Shown piece by piece: positions 45,543-57,325 of a stretch of DNA of 64,000 nt. The translations under genes were made by a program, and so were the position numbers. The notes under the pieces are model-generated. The model was not told the origin of the DNA. It worked only from the letters and a program-made list of their open reading frames with translations, and ran no database searches. Within the stretch, counting starts at the first letter, position 1. Each line of letters begins with the position of its first letter. This DNA comes from Flavobacterium jejuense (GTDB lineage Bacteria; Bacteroidota; Bacteroidia; Flavobacteriales; Flavobacteriaceae). The stretch is from positions 124,001-188,000 of the forward strand of contig NZ_VEVQ02000002.1 in the NCBI RefSeq assembly GCF_006491595.2, written 5' to 3'.

Positions 45543-46214
45543 ATGAAAAAAGTAATATTGTTGTTTGTTTTGTTTTCTGTTAGCTTGTTTTCTCAAGTTG
45601 ATAAAAAGAAACAAGTTTTTAATTTACAACTAAGTAACCCTTTTGAAACCAATACTGCACCTTCACCTTCATCACTTCCTTCTTTACAGTATAAAAGTGT
45701 TTTAGATAAAGATGAAAATTATTTAAAAAAGTATTCCGATTTAAATAAAGCAAAGCCGACAAAAAGTGTATTGGAGTTAGAAGATAATAAAAAATTCATT
45801 AATCTTGGAGATGAAGTAAGAGATAAACTGAATAAAGAATTAGCTAAAGAAGGAAATTGGGAGGATGTTTTTTTTGGTAAATATAAAGTTTCTACTCCTA
45901 TTATCAAGATTATGACACGTGATTTTGCTGATCCTGATGGAGATAAAGTACAAATAATATTAAATAATGCAATTTTGGTTTCCAGCATTATCTTGGGAAC
46001 TAGTTATAAAACCAATTATGTTGAACTAAGAGAAGGAGATAATTTATTAGATATATTAGCTTTGAATCAAGGTTTATCAGGCCCTAATACAGCTACTTTT
46101 GCTATTTATGATGATAATGGAAATTTAATAACGATTAATGATTGGAGTTTAAACACAGGTGTTTCAGCTAAATTTATTATTGAGTATATAAAACCGATAG
46201 AAGAAGGTAAATAA
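45543..46214 (+). CDS. Secreted protein of unknown function
   Basis: A 223-aa protein with a signal peptide (MKKVILLFVLFSVSLFSQ). The C-terminal half (about 120-215) is beta-rich: IIKIMTRDFADPDGDKVQIILNNAILVSSIIL in the long core with DFADPDGDKV, an Asp-rich turn of calcium-binding style, then REGDNLLDILALNQG and TATFAIYDDNGN. This resembles an Ig-like or cadherin-like module, but no family is certain. Single gene with a strong terminator shared with icd. Confidence 0.65.
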   Translation: MKKVILLFVLFSVSLFSQVDKKKQVFNLQLSNPFETNTAPSPSSLPSLQYKSVLDKDENYLKKYSDLNKAKPTKSVLELEDNKKFINLGDEVRDKLNKELAKEGNWEDVFFGKYKVSTPIIKIMTRDFADPDGDKVQIILNNAILVSSIILGTSYKTNYVELREGDNLLDILALNQGLSGPNTATFAIYDDNGNLITINDWSLNTGVSAKFIIEYIKPIEEGK

Positions 46215-46247
46215 TAGCTTATTAATGCTTTTGATAAACCTACTATA

Positions 46248-46287
46248 TTCAACAAAAAAGCGACCATTTGGTCGCTTTTTTGTTGAA
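46248..46287. terminator. Bidirectional intrinsic terminator
   Basis: AAAAAAGCGACCATTTGGTCGCTTTTTT is a symmetrical hairpin within a 40-bp inverted repeat, between the convergent secreted-protein gene and the isocitrate dehydrogenase gene; A- and T-runs allow termination from both sides. Confidence 0.92.
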
Positions 46288-46305
46288 TTAAATAATATAT
46301 ATATA

Positions 46306-48531
<2,226 letters not shown>

Positions 48532-48565
48532 TTATGTGTTTTATTTTAATTAATTTTTAGTGAGA

Positions 48566-48573
48566 CAAATATA
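48566..48573 (-). promoter_or_regulatory. -7 box before icd
   Basis: TATATTTG on the minus strand, full TAnnTTTG match. About 30 bases further upstream is the imperfect inverted repeat TCAATCG / CGTTTGA (48601-48618), a possible operator. The gap 48529-48864 holds only this and the divergent promoter. Confidence 0.45.
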
Positions 48574-48821
48574 AGAAATTCAGACCTTTTTTTTCTGTTT
48601 TCAATCGAAAACGTTTGATTTTGTAATTTGATAATTAATCAGGTGTATTTTTACGAATTCATTATTTTAATTGTAAAATCGAGTTGTTTTTTTGATGTTG
48701 AACTGTCCTAGTTCTTTAAAAATAGATAAAAACGCTTTTGAGTAAAAAATAATATTTGCAATTGATAAAATAATATATGCTAAAATGATAAAAGTAAGGA
48801 ACTTAGTTAAGATGCGTTTTG

Positions 48822-48829
48822 TATATTTG
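48822..48829 (+). promoter_or_regulatory. -7 box before the YadA-like gene
   Basis: TATATTTG, full TAnnTTTG match, 36 bases before the ATG at 48865. Confidence 0.45.
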
Positions 48830-48864
48830 CCGAATATTATAAATTAAATATAATTTTATCGATA

Positions 48865-50256
48865 ATGAAAAGAACATTGCTATTAACCATTGCATGTTGT
48901 TTTACTAGTTTTTTATTTTCTCAAGTAGGTATTGGAACCACAACTCCAAGTGCCTCTTCTGCATTGGAAATAAAAAGTAAAAATTCTGGATTATTAATTC
49001 CAAGAATAAGTTTATTGTCTACTACAGATACTACTACTATAACTAGTCCGGCAACAAGTTTATTAATTTACAACACAGCTACAGCTTCAGATGTAACTCC
49101 TGGATTTTATTATTGGGATACTGTTTGGAAAAAAATAGGGAGTTCAGTAGCCTCTGCTACTGGATCTATTAGTGGTTGGGATTTAACAGGAAATACATTA
49201 TCAACAGGTAGTGAATATTTAGGTACAAATAATTATTATCCATTACTATTTAAAGTTAATAATTCTAACTTTGGAAGATTTCATCCTAACGGGGGTCTTG
49301 CTATAGGAAGTGGTGCTACTTCAAATGATAATAATTCAATTGCAATTGGTACTTCTGCAAATGCATCTACTTCAAATGAAGCTGTTGCAATTGGTAGGTC
49401 TTCGATAGCTAGTGGATTTCAATCTTTAGCATTAGGACTTAGTTCTTCAGCTACAAATAATGAAACGGTAGCCATTGGTAAAGTTTCTTCTGCTACTGGT
49501 TTTAAATCTATAGCTTTAGGGGTAAGTGCTACTTCATCTAATAATAATACTCTAGCTTTAGGAAATTCAGCAATAGCTTCAGGACAACAAGCAACGGCAT
49601 TAGGAACTGAGGCGAATGCAAGTGCTCAAAATGCAACTGCAATAGGTTATCAAGCTACAGCTACACAAGCTAACTCTATTATTTTAGGTAGTACAACCAA
49701 TACTAACAATAAAGTTGGAATAGGAACAAATACACCAGATGAAAGATTACATGTTAACGGTTCAGTAAAAATTGTTGATGGTACACAAGCGAATGGAAAA
49801 GTATTGGTTTCAGATAGCCACGGAAAGGCAAGTTGGTCTGATTTAAACGAGTTGAAATTATATGGAGAAATTTATAGAAATTCAGATACAGCTTTAATTT
49901 CTGGTCAAATTACTTTAGGTACAAATGGTGTTGTAAGCGGAAGTACAATAGTGCTTGGAACAAATAACATTCAAGTGCAAAAAACAGGATTATATAGAGT
50001 ATCATATACAATTTCTTTAAAGAAAAATTCAGGAGGTACTATAAATCCAGAATTTTTTTTAGGTATATATGGAACAGAGATTCCTGGTACTAGAACTTAT
50101 GCAACAATATCGAATGGAGATACTAGAACAGTTTCTTTTGTTAAACTTGTTAATTTAACAGCGTATCAACCAGTAGCTATTTATTCTTCATTAGGTGATT
50201 CGAATACAAATATATTAGCTAATGGTTGCAATTTAATTGTAGAGTTAATTAAGTAG
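48865..50256 (+). CDS. Secreted protein with YadA-head repeats and a C1q-like C-terminal domain
   Basis: A 463-aa secreted protein with a signal peptide (CCFTSFLFSQ). The N-terminal VGIGTTTPSASSALEIKSKNSGLLIPR region (from residue 21) is a Bacteroidota surface-protein start. Residues about 150-285 contain eight or more 14-residue YadA-head-type repeats (AIGTSANA, AIGRSSIA, ALGLSSSA, AIGKVSSA, ALGNSAIA, AIGYQATA). A second VGIGTNTPDERLHV linker is followed by a beta-rich domain (330-463) resembling a trimeric C1q/TNF-like jelly roll. No membrane anchor or type-9 secretion tail is obvious. It is likely a trimeric fibre or adhesin. Confidence 0.78.
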   Translation: MKRTLLLTIACCFTSFLFSQVGIGTTTPSASSALEIKSKNSGLLIPRISLLSTTDTTTITSPATSLLIYNTATASDVTPGFYYWDTVWKKIGSSVASATGSISGWDLTGNTLSTGSEYLGTNNYYPLLFKVNNSNFGRFHPNGGLAIGSGATSNDNNSIAIGTSANASTSNEAVAIGRSSIASGFQSLALGLSSSATNNETVAIGKVSSATGFKSIALGVSATSSNNNTLALGNSAIASGQQATALGTEANASAQNATAIGYQATATQANSIILGSTTNTNNKVGIGTNTPDERLHVNGSVKIVDGTQANGKVLVSDSHGKASWSDLNELKLYGEIYRNSDTALISGQITLGTNGVVSGSTIVLGTNNIQVQKTGLYRVSYTISLKKNSGGTINPEFFLGIYGTEIPGTRTYATISNGDTRTVSFVKLVNLTAYQPVAIYSSLGDSNTNILANGCNLIVELIK

Positions 50257-50306
50257 ATTGTTTTTTAAAATTGTAATTTTGGGTTTTTAAATTATAATTT
50301 TAAAAT

Positions 50307-51596
50307 TTGAGAACAGCTATTACAAAATATATTTCAAACCCTAAAGATTTTAAGCAACGTCTTCTACATTGGTCTAGCCAATTTAGAGAGGTTGCTTTTT
50401 TAGATTCTAATGAATACCAACAAAAATATAGTACTTTCGATTGTGTTGTTGCAGTTGAAGCTTTTACATCTATTGTAACAGATTATCATAATGCTTTTGA
50501 AGATTTGTACCAATATCAATCACATAGTAAAGATTGGTTATTTGGCTATTTATCTTATGATTTAAAGAATGATACAGAAGTCTTACAATCTAAAAATAAA
50601 GATGGTTTAAATTTTTCTGAGTTGTATTTTTTTCAACCTAAGAAATTATTTTTCTTGAAAGAAAGTGAATTAGAAATTCATTATTTGAATATGTGTGATG
50701 ATGAGGTTGAAGGTGATTTCATTGAAATTTCTAATTTTCAAATCTCAGATATCACTTTTAAAACTCCACAAATAGAGCAACAAATTCCTAAAAAAATGTA
50801 CCTTGAAAAAGTGACTAAAATGTTGGAATATATTCATCTTGGATCTATTTATGAGGCTAATTTTTGCATGGAGTTTTTTGCAAAAGAGGCAATCATTGAT
50901 CCAGTCGTTATTTATGAAAAACTAGATGCTATTTCAGAAGCTCCTTTTGCTACTTTTTTTAAGAATAATGATCAGTATTTGCTTTCGGCTTCTCCTGAAC
51001 GGTATTTGAAAAAAGAAGGTGATAAAGTAATTTCTCAACCCATAAAAGGAACAGCAAGAAGAAGTTCTGATTTGGAACAAGATACTTTTTTGAAAGATGA
51101 ATTGGCTAAAAATGAAAAAGAACGTTCCGAAAATATTATGATTGTGGATCTAGTTCGAAATGATTTGTCACATACGGCTAAAAAAGGCTCGGTTGTAGTT
51201 GAAGAATTGTGTGAAGTGTATACTTTTAAACAAGTGCATCAACTCATTTCTACAATAGTTTCTAAGGTAGAGAATACCCTTTCACCAATAGAAATTCTAA
51301 AAACGACTTTTCCAATGGGAAGTATGACAGGAGCTCCAAAGATTTCAGCTATGAAGATTATAGAGGAACTTGAAGAAACTAAGCGAGGTTTATATAGTGG
51401 AGCAGTCGGTTATTTTACTCCAACAGGAGATTTTGATTTTAATGTGGTCATAAGAAGTATCTTGTATAATGTTAAAAATCAATATGTGTCGTTTTCTGTT
51501 GGTAGTGCTATTACATCACAATCTATCCCTGAAAATGAATATGAAGAATGCTTATTAAAAGCCAAAGCGATGTTTGAAGTGTTGCAAAACAATTAA
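50307..51596 (+). CDS. pabB: Aminodeoxychorismate synthase component I
   Basis: Chorismate-using synthase, 429 aa, for p-aminobenzoate and folate. The core motif PIKGTARR, with Lys, marks the PabB branch; anthranilate synthase has PIAGT. Also present are RSENIMIVDLVRNDLS, FPMGSMTGAPKISAMKIIEELE and RGLYSGAVGYF. The start is a TTG at 50307, because a stop lies two codons upstream and no early in-frame ATG exists. No PabA or PabC is adjacent. It overlaps no gene; tilS begins 17 bp after. Confidence 0.9.
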   Translation: MRTAITKYISNPKDFKQRLLHWSSQFREVAFLDSNEYQQKYSTFDCVVAVEAFTSIVTDYHNAFEDLYQYQSHSKDWLFGYLSYDLKNDTEVLQSKNKDGLNFSELYFFQPKKLFFLKESELEIHYLNMCDDEVEGDFIEISNFQISDITFKTPQIEQQIPKKMYLEKVTKMLEYIHLGSIYEANFCMEFFAKEAIIDPVVIYEKLDAISEAPFATFFKNNDQYLLSASPERYLKKEGDKVISQPIKGTARRSSDLEQDTFLKDELAKNEKERSENIMIVDLVRNDLSHTAKKGSVVVEELCEVYTFKQVHQLISTIVSKVENTLSPIEILKTTFPMGSMTGAPKISAMKIIEELEETKRGLYSGAVGYFTPTGDFDFNVVIRSILYNVKNQYVSFSVGSAITSQSIPENEYEECLLKAKAMFEVLQNN

Positions 51597-51612
51597 TTTC
51601 TTATTTTTGGCT

Positions 51613-52917
51613 ATGCTAAAAAAAATCCAAAACCATTTAAATAAAAATTTCTCTGATTTAGAAGACAAACGCTTGCTTCTTGCTGTAAGTGGAGGAATTG
51701 ATAGTATGGTTCTGTTAAATCTTTGTAAAAAGTTATCATTTGAAATAGCAGTGGCACATTGTAATTTTCAATTGAGAGGAAAAGAAAGTGATGCAGACGA
51801 AAATTTCGTAATTGAAAAAGCAACCGAATTACAAATTCCTTTTTTTATTCAAAAATTTGATACTGAGGAATTTGCTAATGAGAACAAACTTTCTATTCAA
51901 TTAGCAGCTCGAAAATTACGATATGATTGGTTTAATAAAGTATTAGAAAATGAAAACTATGATTTTCTTTTAACGGCACATCACTTAGATGACCAAATTG
52001 AGACGTTTTTAATTAATTTGGCTAGAGGTACTGGTTTAGATGGTTTGATAGGAATTCCAGCTCAAAATAATACTATTATCAGACCAATGTTAACAATTTC
52101 GCGTGAAGAAATTGAAAACTATGCTAAAGAAAATAAAATATTATGGAGGGAAGATGCTAGTAATGCATCTGATAAATATGTGCGAAATAAGATTAGACAT
52201 CGAGTTGTCCCAATTTTAAAGGAATTGAATCCTAGCTTTTTGAATAGTTTTCAAGACACATTGGAACATTTAGAAGAAGCCAATACTTTAGTTGAAGATG
52301 CTTCTAAATGGGTATTTGAAAAAGTGGTTACGACAAAAGAAGATATTATTCAAATTGATTGCAAGTTATTATTGACCTATACAAATTATAAAAGTTATTT
52401 GTACCAATGGTTGAAAAGATATGGATTTACTGCTTGGAATGATATTTATGAATTAATACAAGCTCAGTCTGGAAAACAAATTTTTTCAAATACACACCTG
52501 CTTTTAAAAGATAGAAACTTTTTGATTCTTTCTCCAAAAATTATTTCAGCAGAAGAAGTTTTTTTTATTGATAAAAATACTAAAAGTCTTAAATTTCCCT
52601 TAAATGTTGCCCTTTGTCAGACAGATGACATTTTAGAACCGACTAACAATGTTATCTTTGTGGACCAGGAAAAGTTAGTTTTTCCATTGCAATTAAGAAA
52701 GAGAAAAGAAGGAGATTATTTTTATCCTTCAGGAATGGAAGGTAAAAAGAAGTTGAGTAAATATTTTAAAGATGAAAAATATTCGCTTTTAGATAAAGAA
52801 AAGCAATGGTTGCTTACTTCAAATGATAAAATTGTTTGGATAATTGGTAAAAGAGCAGACAAACAATTTTTGGCAAACACAAAAACTAAGAATATATTAA
52901 AAATAGAATTAAAATAA
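51613..52917 (+). CDS. tilS: tRNA(Ile)-lysidine synthase
   Basis: Modifies C34 of the tRNA that reads AUA, 434 aa from the ATG at 51613 (an earlier in-frame ATG lies within the pabB end and gives an atypical N-terminus). The PP-loop is VSGGIDSMVLLNL (residues 25-37), followed by VAHCNFQLRGKESDADENFV, LTAHHLDDQIETFLINLARGTG and the TilS C-terminal domain. Essential in most bacteria. Its TAA overlaps the next ATG in a TAATG junction. Confidence 0.95.
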   Translation: MLKKIQNHLNKNFSDLEDKRLLLAVSGGIDSMVLLNLCKKLSFEIAVAHCNFQLRGKESDADENFVIEKATELQIPFFIQKFDTEEFANENKLSIQLAARKLRYDWFNKVLENENYDFLLTAHHLDDQIETFLINLARGTGLDGLIGIPAQNNTIIRPMLTISREEIENYAKENKILWREDASNASDKYVRNKIRHRVVPILKELNPSFLNSFQDTLEHLEEANTLVEDASKWVFEKVVTTKEDIIQIDCKLLLTYTNYKSYLYQWLKRYGFTAWNDIYELIQAQSGKQIFSNTHLLLKDRNFLILSPKIISAEEVFFIDKNTKSLKFPLNVALCQTDDILEPTNNVIFVDQEKLVFPLQLRKRKEGDYFYPSGMEGKKKLSKYFKDEKYSLLDKEKQWLLTSNDKIVWIIGKRADKQFLANTKTKNILKIELK

Positions 52918-55037
52918 TGAAGAAATTACTTGTTGCTATCGTATTTCTATTTTCATTTTTCGCACAATCTCAAATTGTTGATGTGGTAAAATGGAAAACC
53001 AAACTAGTTCAAAAAACCAATACTGAATTTGAACTGGTTATGGATGCCCAAATTGAATTTGGTTGGCATTTGTATGCTTTAAACACACCCGATGGAGGCT
53101 CGCAACCTTTAGTTTTTACTTTTAAAGAAGCTGGTAAAGACTATCAATTAGTTGGAGATACTAAACAAGGAAAATATCAAAAAGAGTATAGCGATGTTTT
53201 TGAAGTAGATGAATATTTTTTCACCAATACAGCTCAATTCAAGCAATTGATAAAGGTTACGAATCCTAAACTGAAAGAAATTAAAGTTTTATTGGAAGGA
53301 CAAACTTGTATAGACGGAAGATGTGTGCAAGAAGATGATAATTTGATTTTTAAACTTCCTGAGATTCAAGTAGAGGAGAAGGTTGAGACAAAAAAGGAAG
53401 AGAAAAAAACTGAGATAGTTTCACTAAGTAATAAAGAAGAAAAAAATATTGATGAAGGAGCTACAACTCTAGTTGAAGAAGTAATAATTGATCCTGTAAA
53501 TACTAGTGCTGAGGAAGTTGAAATAACAAAAGAAATAGTAAAAGTAGCTGATCAGGAAAAAGAGACAATTTTTGAACCAAAGGAAGAGATGAGTAATTGG
53601 ACATTATTTTTATTGACTTTAATAGCTGGAATATTTGTCACTTTTACTCCTTGCGTCTTTCCAATGATTCCAATGACGGTAAGTTTTTTCTTGAAGCAAA
53701 GTGCCAAAGGAGATAAGAAAAAAGGCCGATTCAATGCTTTAATGTATGGTGTTTTTATAGTATTAATTTATGTTTTAATTTCGTTGCCTTTTCATCTATT
53801 TCAAAGTTTAAGTCCAGATGTGTTTTATGAAATTTCTACGAATCCTTACTTAAATGTATTTTTCTTTATAGTATTTGTAGTATTTGCTATCTCGTTTTTA
53901 GGAGCTTTTGAAATAACAATGCCTTCAGCATTAGCAAATAAAGTGGATAATGCTTCTAATAAAGGTGGTTTTGTTGGTATTTTCTTTATGGCATTGACAT
54001 TAATAATTGTCTCATTTTCGTGTACTGGTCCAGCATTAGGAGCGGTTATTGGTGGCGTTTTATCAACTGATGGTGGAGCTACTTTGTTAACCATTGCTAT
54101 GTTAGGTTTTGGATTAGGATTGGCTTTTCCTTTTATGATTTTTGCTCTTTTTCCAAGTATGATGGGTAATTTGCCAAAATCAGGAGGATGGTTAAATACA
54201 GTTAAAGTAGTATTTGGATTTATTGAATTGGCATTAGCATTCAAGTTCTTATCTATGGCTGATTTAGTAATGGATTGGCATATTTTAGAACGAGAAGTGT
54301 TTATTGTTATTTGGGTTGCAATTTTTATTGGCTTAGCCTTGTATCTTTTTGGTAAAATTATTTTGCCTCATGATAGTCAATTATCTCATATTTCAGTCGG
54401 TAGATTGCTTTTAGGATTGTTGTCACTTTCATTTGCCATTTATTTAATTCCTGGTCTTTGGGGAGCACCTTTGAATATAATTAGCGGTTTTCCGCCTCCA
54501 ATGAGTTATAGCGAAAGTCCTAATGGGGTTGGTTTTAAAAATGAAGTAATTATTGCTAATGTTTCAAAAGAAGCAGATTTACCTGAAGAAGCGCATTATG
54601 GACCACATAAGATTGTAACTTTTCATGATTATGACAAAGGCTTAGCTTACGCAAAAAAAGTAGGAAAACCTGTTATGATTGACTTTACAGGGAAAACTTG
54701 TGTGAATTGTAGAAGAATGGAGGAATTAGTTTGGGCAAAACCTGAAATACTTTCCATACTTAATAAAGATATAGTATTGGTTTCTTTATATGTAGATGAC
54801 AGAACTGAATTACCAGATGATAAAAAATACATTACTGCCAATGGTAAAGAAATTAATACATTTGGTCAGAAATGGAGCGATTTAGGAATTACTAAATACA
54901 AAGCCAATATTCAACCGTATTATATTTTAATGGGACATGATGAGGAAAATTTAAACAAACCAGTGGGTTATACACCAGATATTCAGGAATACAAAGCTTG
55001 GTTAGAGCAAGGAATTGCTAATTTTAATACAAAATAA
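52917..55037 (+). CDS. DsbD-type thiol:disulfide interchange protein
   Basis: A 706-aa inner-membrane electron shuttle. A signal peptide is followed by the DsbD-alpha-like domain with a CIDGRC motif, then a Glu/Lys-rich linker (150-222). Eight or so TM segments include FTPCVFPMIPMTVSFFLK and SFSCTGPALGAVIGG (paired redox Cys), and a C-terminal thioredoxin-like domain has CVNC at 595-598. It moves electrons from cytoplasmic thioredoxin to the periplasm for disulfide reduction or cytochrome c maturation. Overlaps tilS by 1 bp; a strong terminator follows. Confidence 0.93.
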   Translation: MKKLLVAIVFLFSFFAQSQIVDVVKWKTKLVQKTNTEFELVMDAQIEFGWHLYALNTPDGGSQPLVFTFKEAGKDYQLVGDTKQGKYQKEYSDVFEVDEYFFTNTAQFKQLIKVTNPKLKEIKVLLEGQTCIDGRCVQEDDNLIFKLPEIQVEEKVETKKEEKKTEIVSLSNKEEKNIDEGATTLVEEVIIDPVNTSAEEVEITKEIVKVADQEKETIFEPKEEMSNWTLFLLTLIAGIFVTFTPCVFPMIPMTVSFFLKQSAKGDKKKGRFNALMYGVFIVLIYVLISLPFHLFQSLSPDVFYEISTNPYLNVFFFIVFVVFAISFLGAFEITMPSALANKVDNASNKGGFVGIFFMALTLIIVSFSCTGPALGAVIGGVLSTDGGATLLTIAMLGFGLGLAFPFMIFALFPSMMGNLPKSGGWLNTVKVVFGFIELALAFKFLSMADLVMDWHILEREVFIVIWVAIFIGLALYLFGKIILPHDSQLSHISVGRLLLGLLSLSFAIYLIPGLWGAPLNIISGFPPPMSYSESPNGVGFKNEVIIANVSKEADLPEEAHYGPHKIVTFHDYDKGLAYAKKVGKPVMIDFTGKTCVNCRRMEELVWAKPEILSILNKDIVLVSLYVDDRTELPDDKKYITANGKEINTFGQKWSDLGITKYKANIQPYYILMGHDEENLNKPVGYTPDIQEYKAWLEQGIANFNTK

Positions 55038-55068
55038 AATTAATCTAGATATCTTTTTAAATTATATG

Positions 55069-55103
55069 AAAGCCTTAATCTTTATGGATTAAGGCTTTTT
55101 TTA
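55069..55103. terminator. Intrinsic terminator after dsbD
   Basis: AAAGCCTTAATC / GATTAAGGCTTT with a 6-base loop and a T-run. It lies between two convergent operons and overlaps the end of the racemase gene, so it probably serves both. Confidence 0.9.
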
Positions 55104-56174
55104 TTCCACTACTTTCTCTATATAATCAGAATTTAATAGATAAAGAGCACCCATATATTGTAATTTAAATGTAACTACATCACCAACTTTGTATTTCTTT
55201 TTAGAGTTACTAATATCTATAACAGTCATGTCCGAACTGGAATCTATTATAGTTATAGTCTCATCATCTGAATTTAAGTATTGTGGTTGCATGTCTAGTA
55301 AACCAAAATCTAAAATAGCTCGTAATGAAGTTTCACTTAAATCTACATTTTCATCTACTTCATAAGTATTTCCAGCTACATTTTCACCTAATTCACCAAT
55401 AGGGCTATTTGATTTTTCTGTAATTTCTATGATTTCAGCATACAATTTAAAAACATCATTATGTAGGCCTACAATTGTATCATTGGTAAACAAATCTTTA
55501 CCAAAAAACAAAGCTTCTCCAATTCTAAAATGATTCACTGCCATAGGACGTGCATTTTTAAGCATCAAAGGAATTGCTACAGAAGTTCCTCCTGAAACCC
55601 ATGGTATTTTCACATTAAACTTGGCTTCAATAAGTTGTTTGTATAAACTTAACTGAATCAATTTATCTTGTGTAGGCATCACACCACTTAAACAATTTAA
55701 ATTGGTTCCTATTCCAGTAATTTCTATATGAGGTAAACTAAATACTTGTTCGTAAAAATTTAATAATTCTTCTCCTAAAACACCTTCACGCAAATCGCCC
55801 ATTTCTATCATAATCATAACACCATGCACCTTACCTTGTCTTTTGGCTTCTTCAGAAAGCATTTGAATGGTGTAAATTTCGGTATTAAAACTTACATCTG
55901 CATATTTAACGATGCTTTCAATGTTTCGTTTAGAAGGGGGTTTAATATATACGGTTTGAATCTCAGGGTTTAGTTTTTTTATTTTTTTTAGATTACTAAT
56001 TCTTGAATCATGCATTTCGGTTACGCCTAGTGCTATGATTTCTTTTAAATAAATAGTATTTCCACAAAGCAATTTGGTAACCACACCCCATTCTATATTT
56101 CGTTCTTTAAATAAATTATCTAAAAACTTATAGTTCTCTTGTAATTTTTTACGGTATAATTTTATAAATGCCAT
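55101..56174 (-). CDS. PLP-dependent racemase, ornithine/alanine racemase family (YhfX-like)
   Basis: A 357-aa PLP enzyme of the alanine/ornithine racemase type (fold III). PLP Lys lies in VVTKLLCGN, followed by GVTEMHDSRISNL, a barrel with MIEMGDLREGVLG, SGGTSVAIPLML and HFRIGEALFFGKD, and a C-terminal beta domain ending in LQYMGALYLLNSDYIE. Its substrate is not certain: Clostridium ornithine racemase and YhfX are nearest in pattern. It overlaps the Alr gene by one base and ends the five-gene operon. Confidence 0.85.
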   Translation of the reverse strand: MAFIKLYRKKLQENYKFLDNLFKERNIEWGVVTKLLCGNTIYLKEIIALGVTEMHDSRISNLKKIKKLNPEIQTVYIKPPSKRNIESIVKYADVSFNTEIYTIQMLSEEAKRQGKVHGVMIMIEMGDLREGVLGEELLNFYEQVFSLPHIEITGIGTNLNCLSGVMPTQDKLIQLSLYKQLIEAKFNVKIPWVSGGTSVAIPLMLKNARPMAVNHFRIGEALFFGKDLFTNDTIVGLHNDVFKLYAEIIEITEKSNSPIGELGENVAGNTYEVDENVDLSETSLRAILDFGLLDMQPQYLNSDDETITIIDSSSDMTVIDISNSKKKYKVGDVVTFKLQYMGALYLLNSDYIEKVVE

Positions 56175-57325
56175 TATTGTATTATTTTTCTAGGAATAGT
56201 CTTAGATATACGTGTTAATAATTCGTAGTTTAATTGATTACTAAAGTCACTAAAAGAAGACACAGTAATAGATAAATTTTTTTGTGTACCAATTAGTGTT
56301 ACTTCATCTCCTTTTTTAACGTGTTCAATTTCAGAAACATCAATAGTTAACATATTCATATTGACAGTTCCAATGACCATGCAGCGTTGTCCATTTATTA
56401 GTACACGTCCTTGGTTACTCAAAGAGCGACTGTAACCATGAGAGTATCCTAATGGAATGGTTGCTATTTTCATGTGTTCTTTTGCCATAAAACTTGTGCC
56501 ATAACCAATAAATTCTCCTGATTTAACACGTTTTACACTCATAATTTCGCTTTTCCAAGAAATAACGCGTTGTAAAGGGTCATTTTTTGTCTTTTTTGCA
56601 TTTAGGAAAGTTACGAAAACTTCTGGACTAGGCCACAATCCATACTGAAGAATTCCAATACGAACTAAATCCATTCGGGTTTCTGGAAACATCATCGAGG
56701 CAGCTGAACAAGCCGAATGCCTAATTTCTGGTTGTATTCCAAATGATTTTATAATGGATTCTGCTTTATTAAAGAGTTCAATTTGTTTAGACACTCTGTA
56801 ATAGTTGGAAATACTTTCAGCACCAGCATAATGAGTGCAAAGTCCCTTGAAACGAATATTCTCTTTCTCTTTAATAAGATATTGTGCTACTTTAGCAATT
56901 GTTTTAACTTCAAAACCTGTGCGGTTCATGCCCGTTTCTACTTCAATATGAATAATTGCTTTTTGCTTTAACTTTTTGGCTACTTTAGCTGCTTTTGCTA
57001 ATCTATAACGTTCAAAAACAAAGAACTCTATTTTGTTTTGAATTACCCATTGCATATCATCATCAGCAACAAAACCCATTATTAATATAGTAACAGTACT
57101 CTTTAAAGTATCAAAAACAATTTTTGCTTCTTCCACATCAAAAACCGAAAAATGATTCACTCCATTATCAAAAGCCATTTTAACAAATTCGGCTAATCCA
57201 TGACCATAAGCGTTTCCTTTTACTACAGAAGAAAGTATGACTTTTTTTCCATAGGTTTTTCTTAGAAAATCGATATTCTCTTTATGTGCCTTTTGGCTAA
57301 TCTCGATCACCGAATTTTTATGCAT
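56174..57325 (-). CDS. alr: Alanine racemase family protein
   Basis: A 383-aa fold-III PLP racemase. PLP Lys36 is in VVKGNAYGHG; the catalytic Tyr275 is in FIGYGTSFMA, opposite the Lys of the partner subunit. PLGYSHGYSR carries the second Tyr (294). The usual VSMD triad reads VNMN (322-324), so the Asp seen in most alanine racemases is Asn. This may change specificity. Family function is L/D-alanine exchange for the cell wall, but the operon suggests a broader or catabolic role. It overlaps the neighbours on both sides (8 bp and 1 bp). Confidence 0.88.
   Translation of the reverse strand: MHKNSVIEISQKAHKENIDFLRKTYGKKVILSSVVKGNAYGHGLAEFVKMAFDNGVNHFSVFDVEEAKIVFDTLKSTVTILIMGFVADDDMQWVIQNKIEFFVFERYRLAKAAKVAKKLKQKAIIHIEVETGMNRTGFEVKTIAKVAQYLIKEKENIRFKGLCTHYAGAESISNYYRVSKQIELFNKAESIIKSFGIQPEIRHSACSAASMMFPETRMDLVRIGILQYGLWPSPEVFVTFLNAKKTKNDPLQRVISWKSEIMSVKRVKSGEFIGYGTSFMAKEHMKIATIPLGYSHGYSRSLSNQGRVLINGQRCMVIGTVNMNMLTIDVSEIEHVKKGDEVTLIGTQKNLSITVSSFSDFSNQLNYELLTRISKTIPRKIIQ

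Noticed and set aside
53846..54244. Minus-strand 132-codon frame opposite dsbD
   Set aside because: Complement of the conserved DsbD membrane region; no independent evidence.
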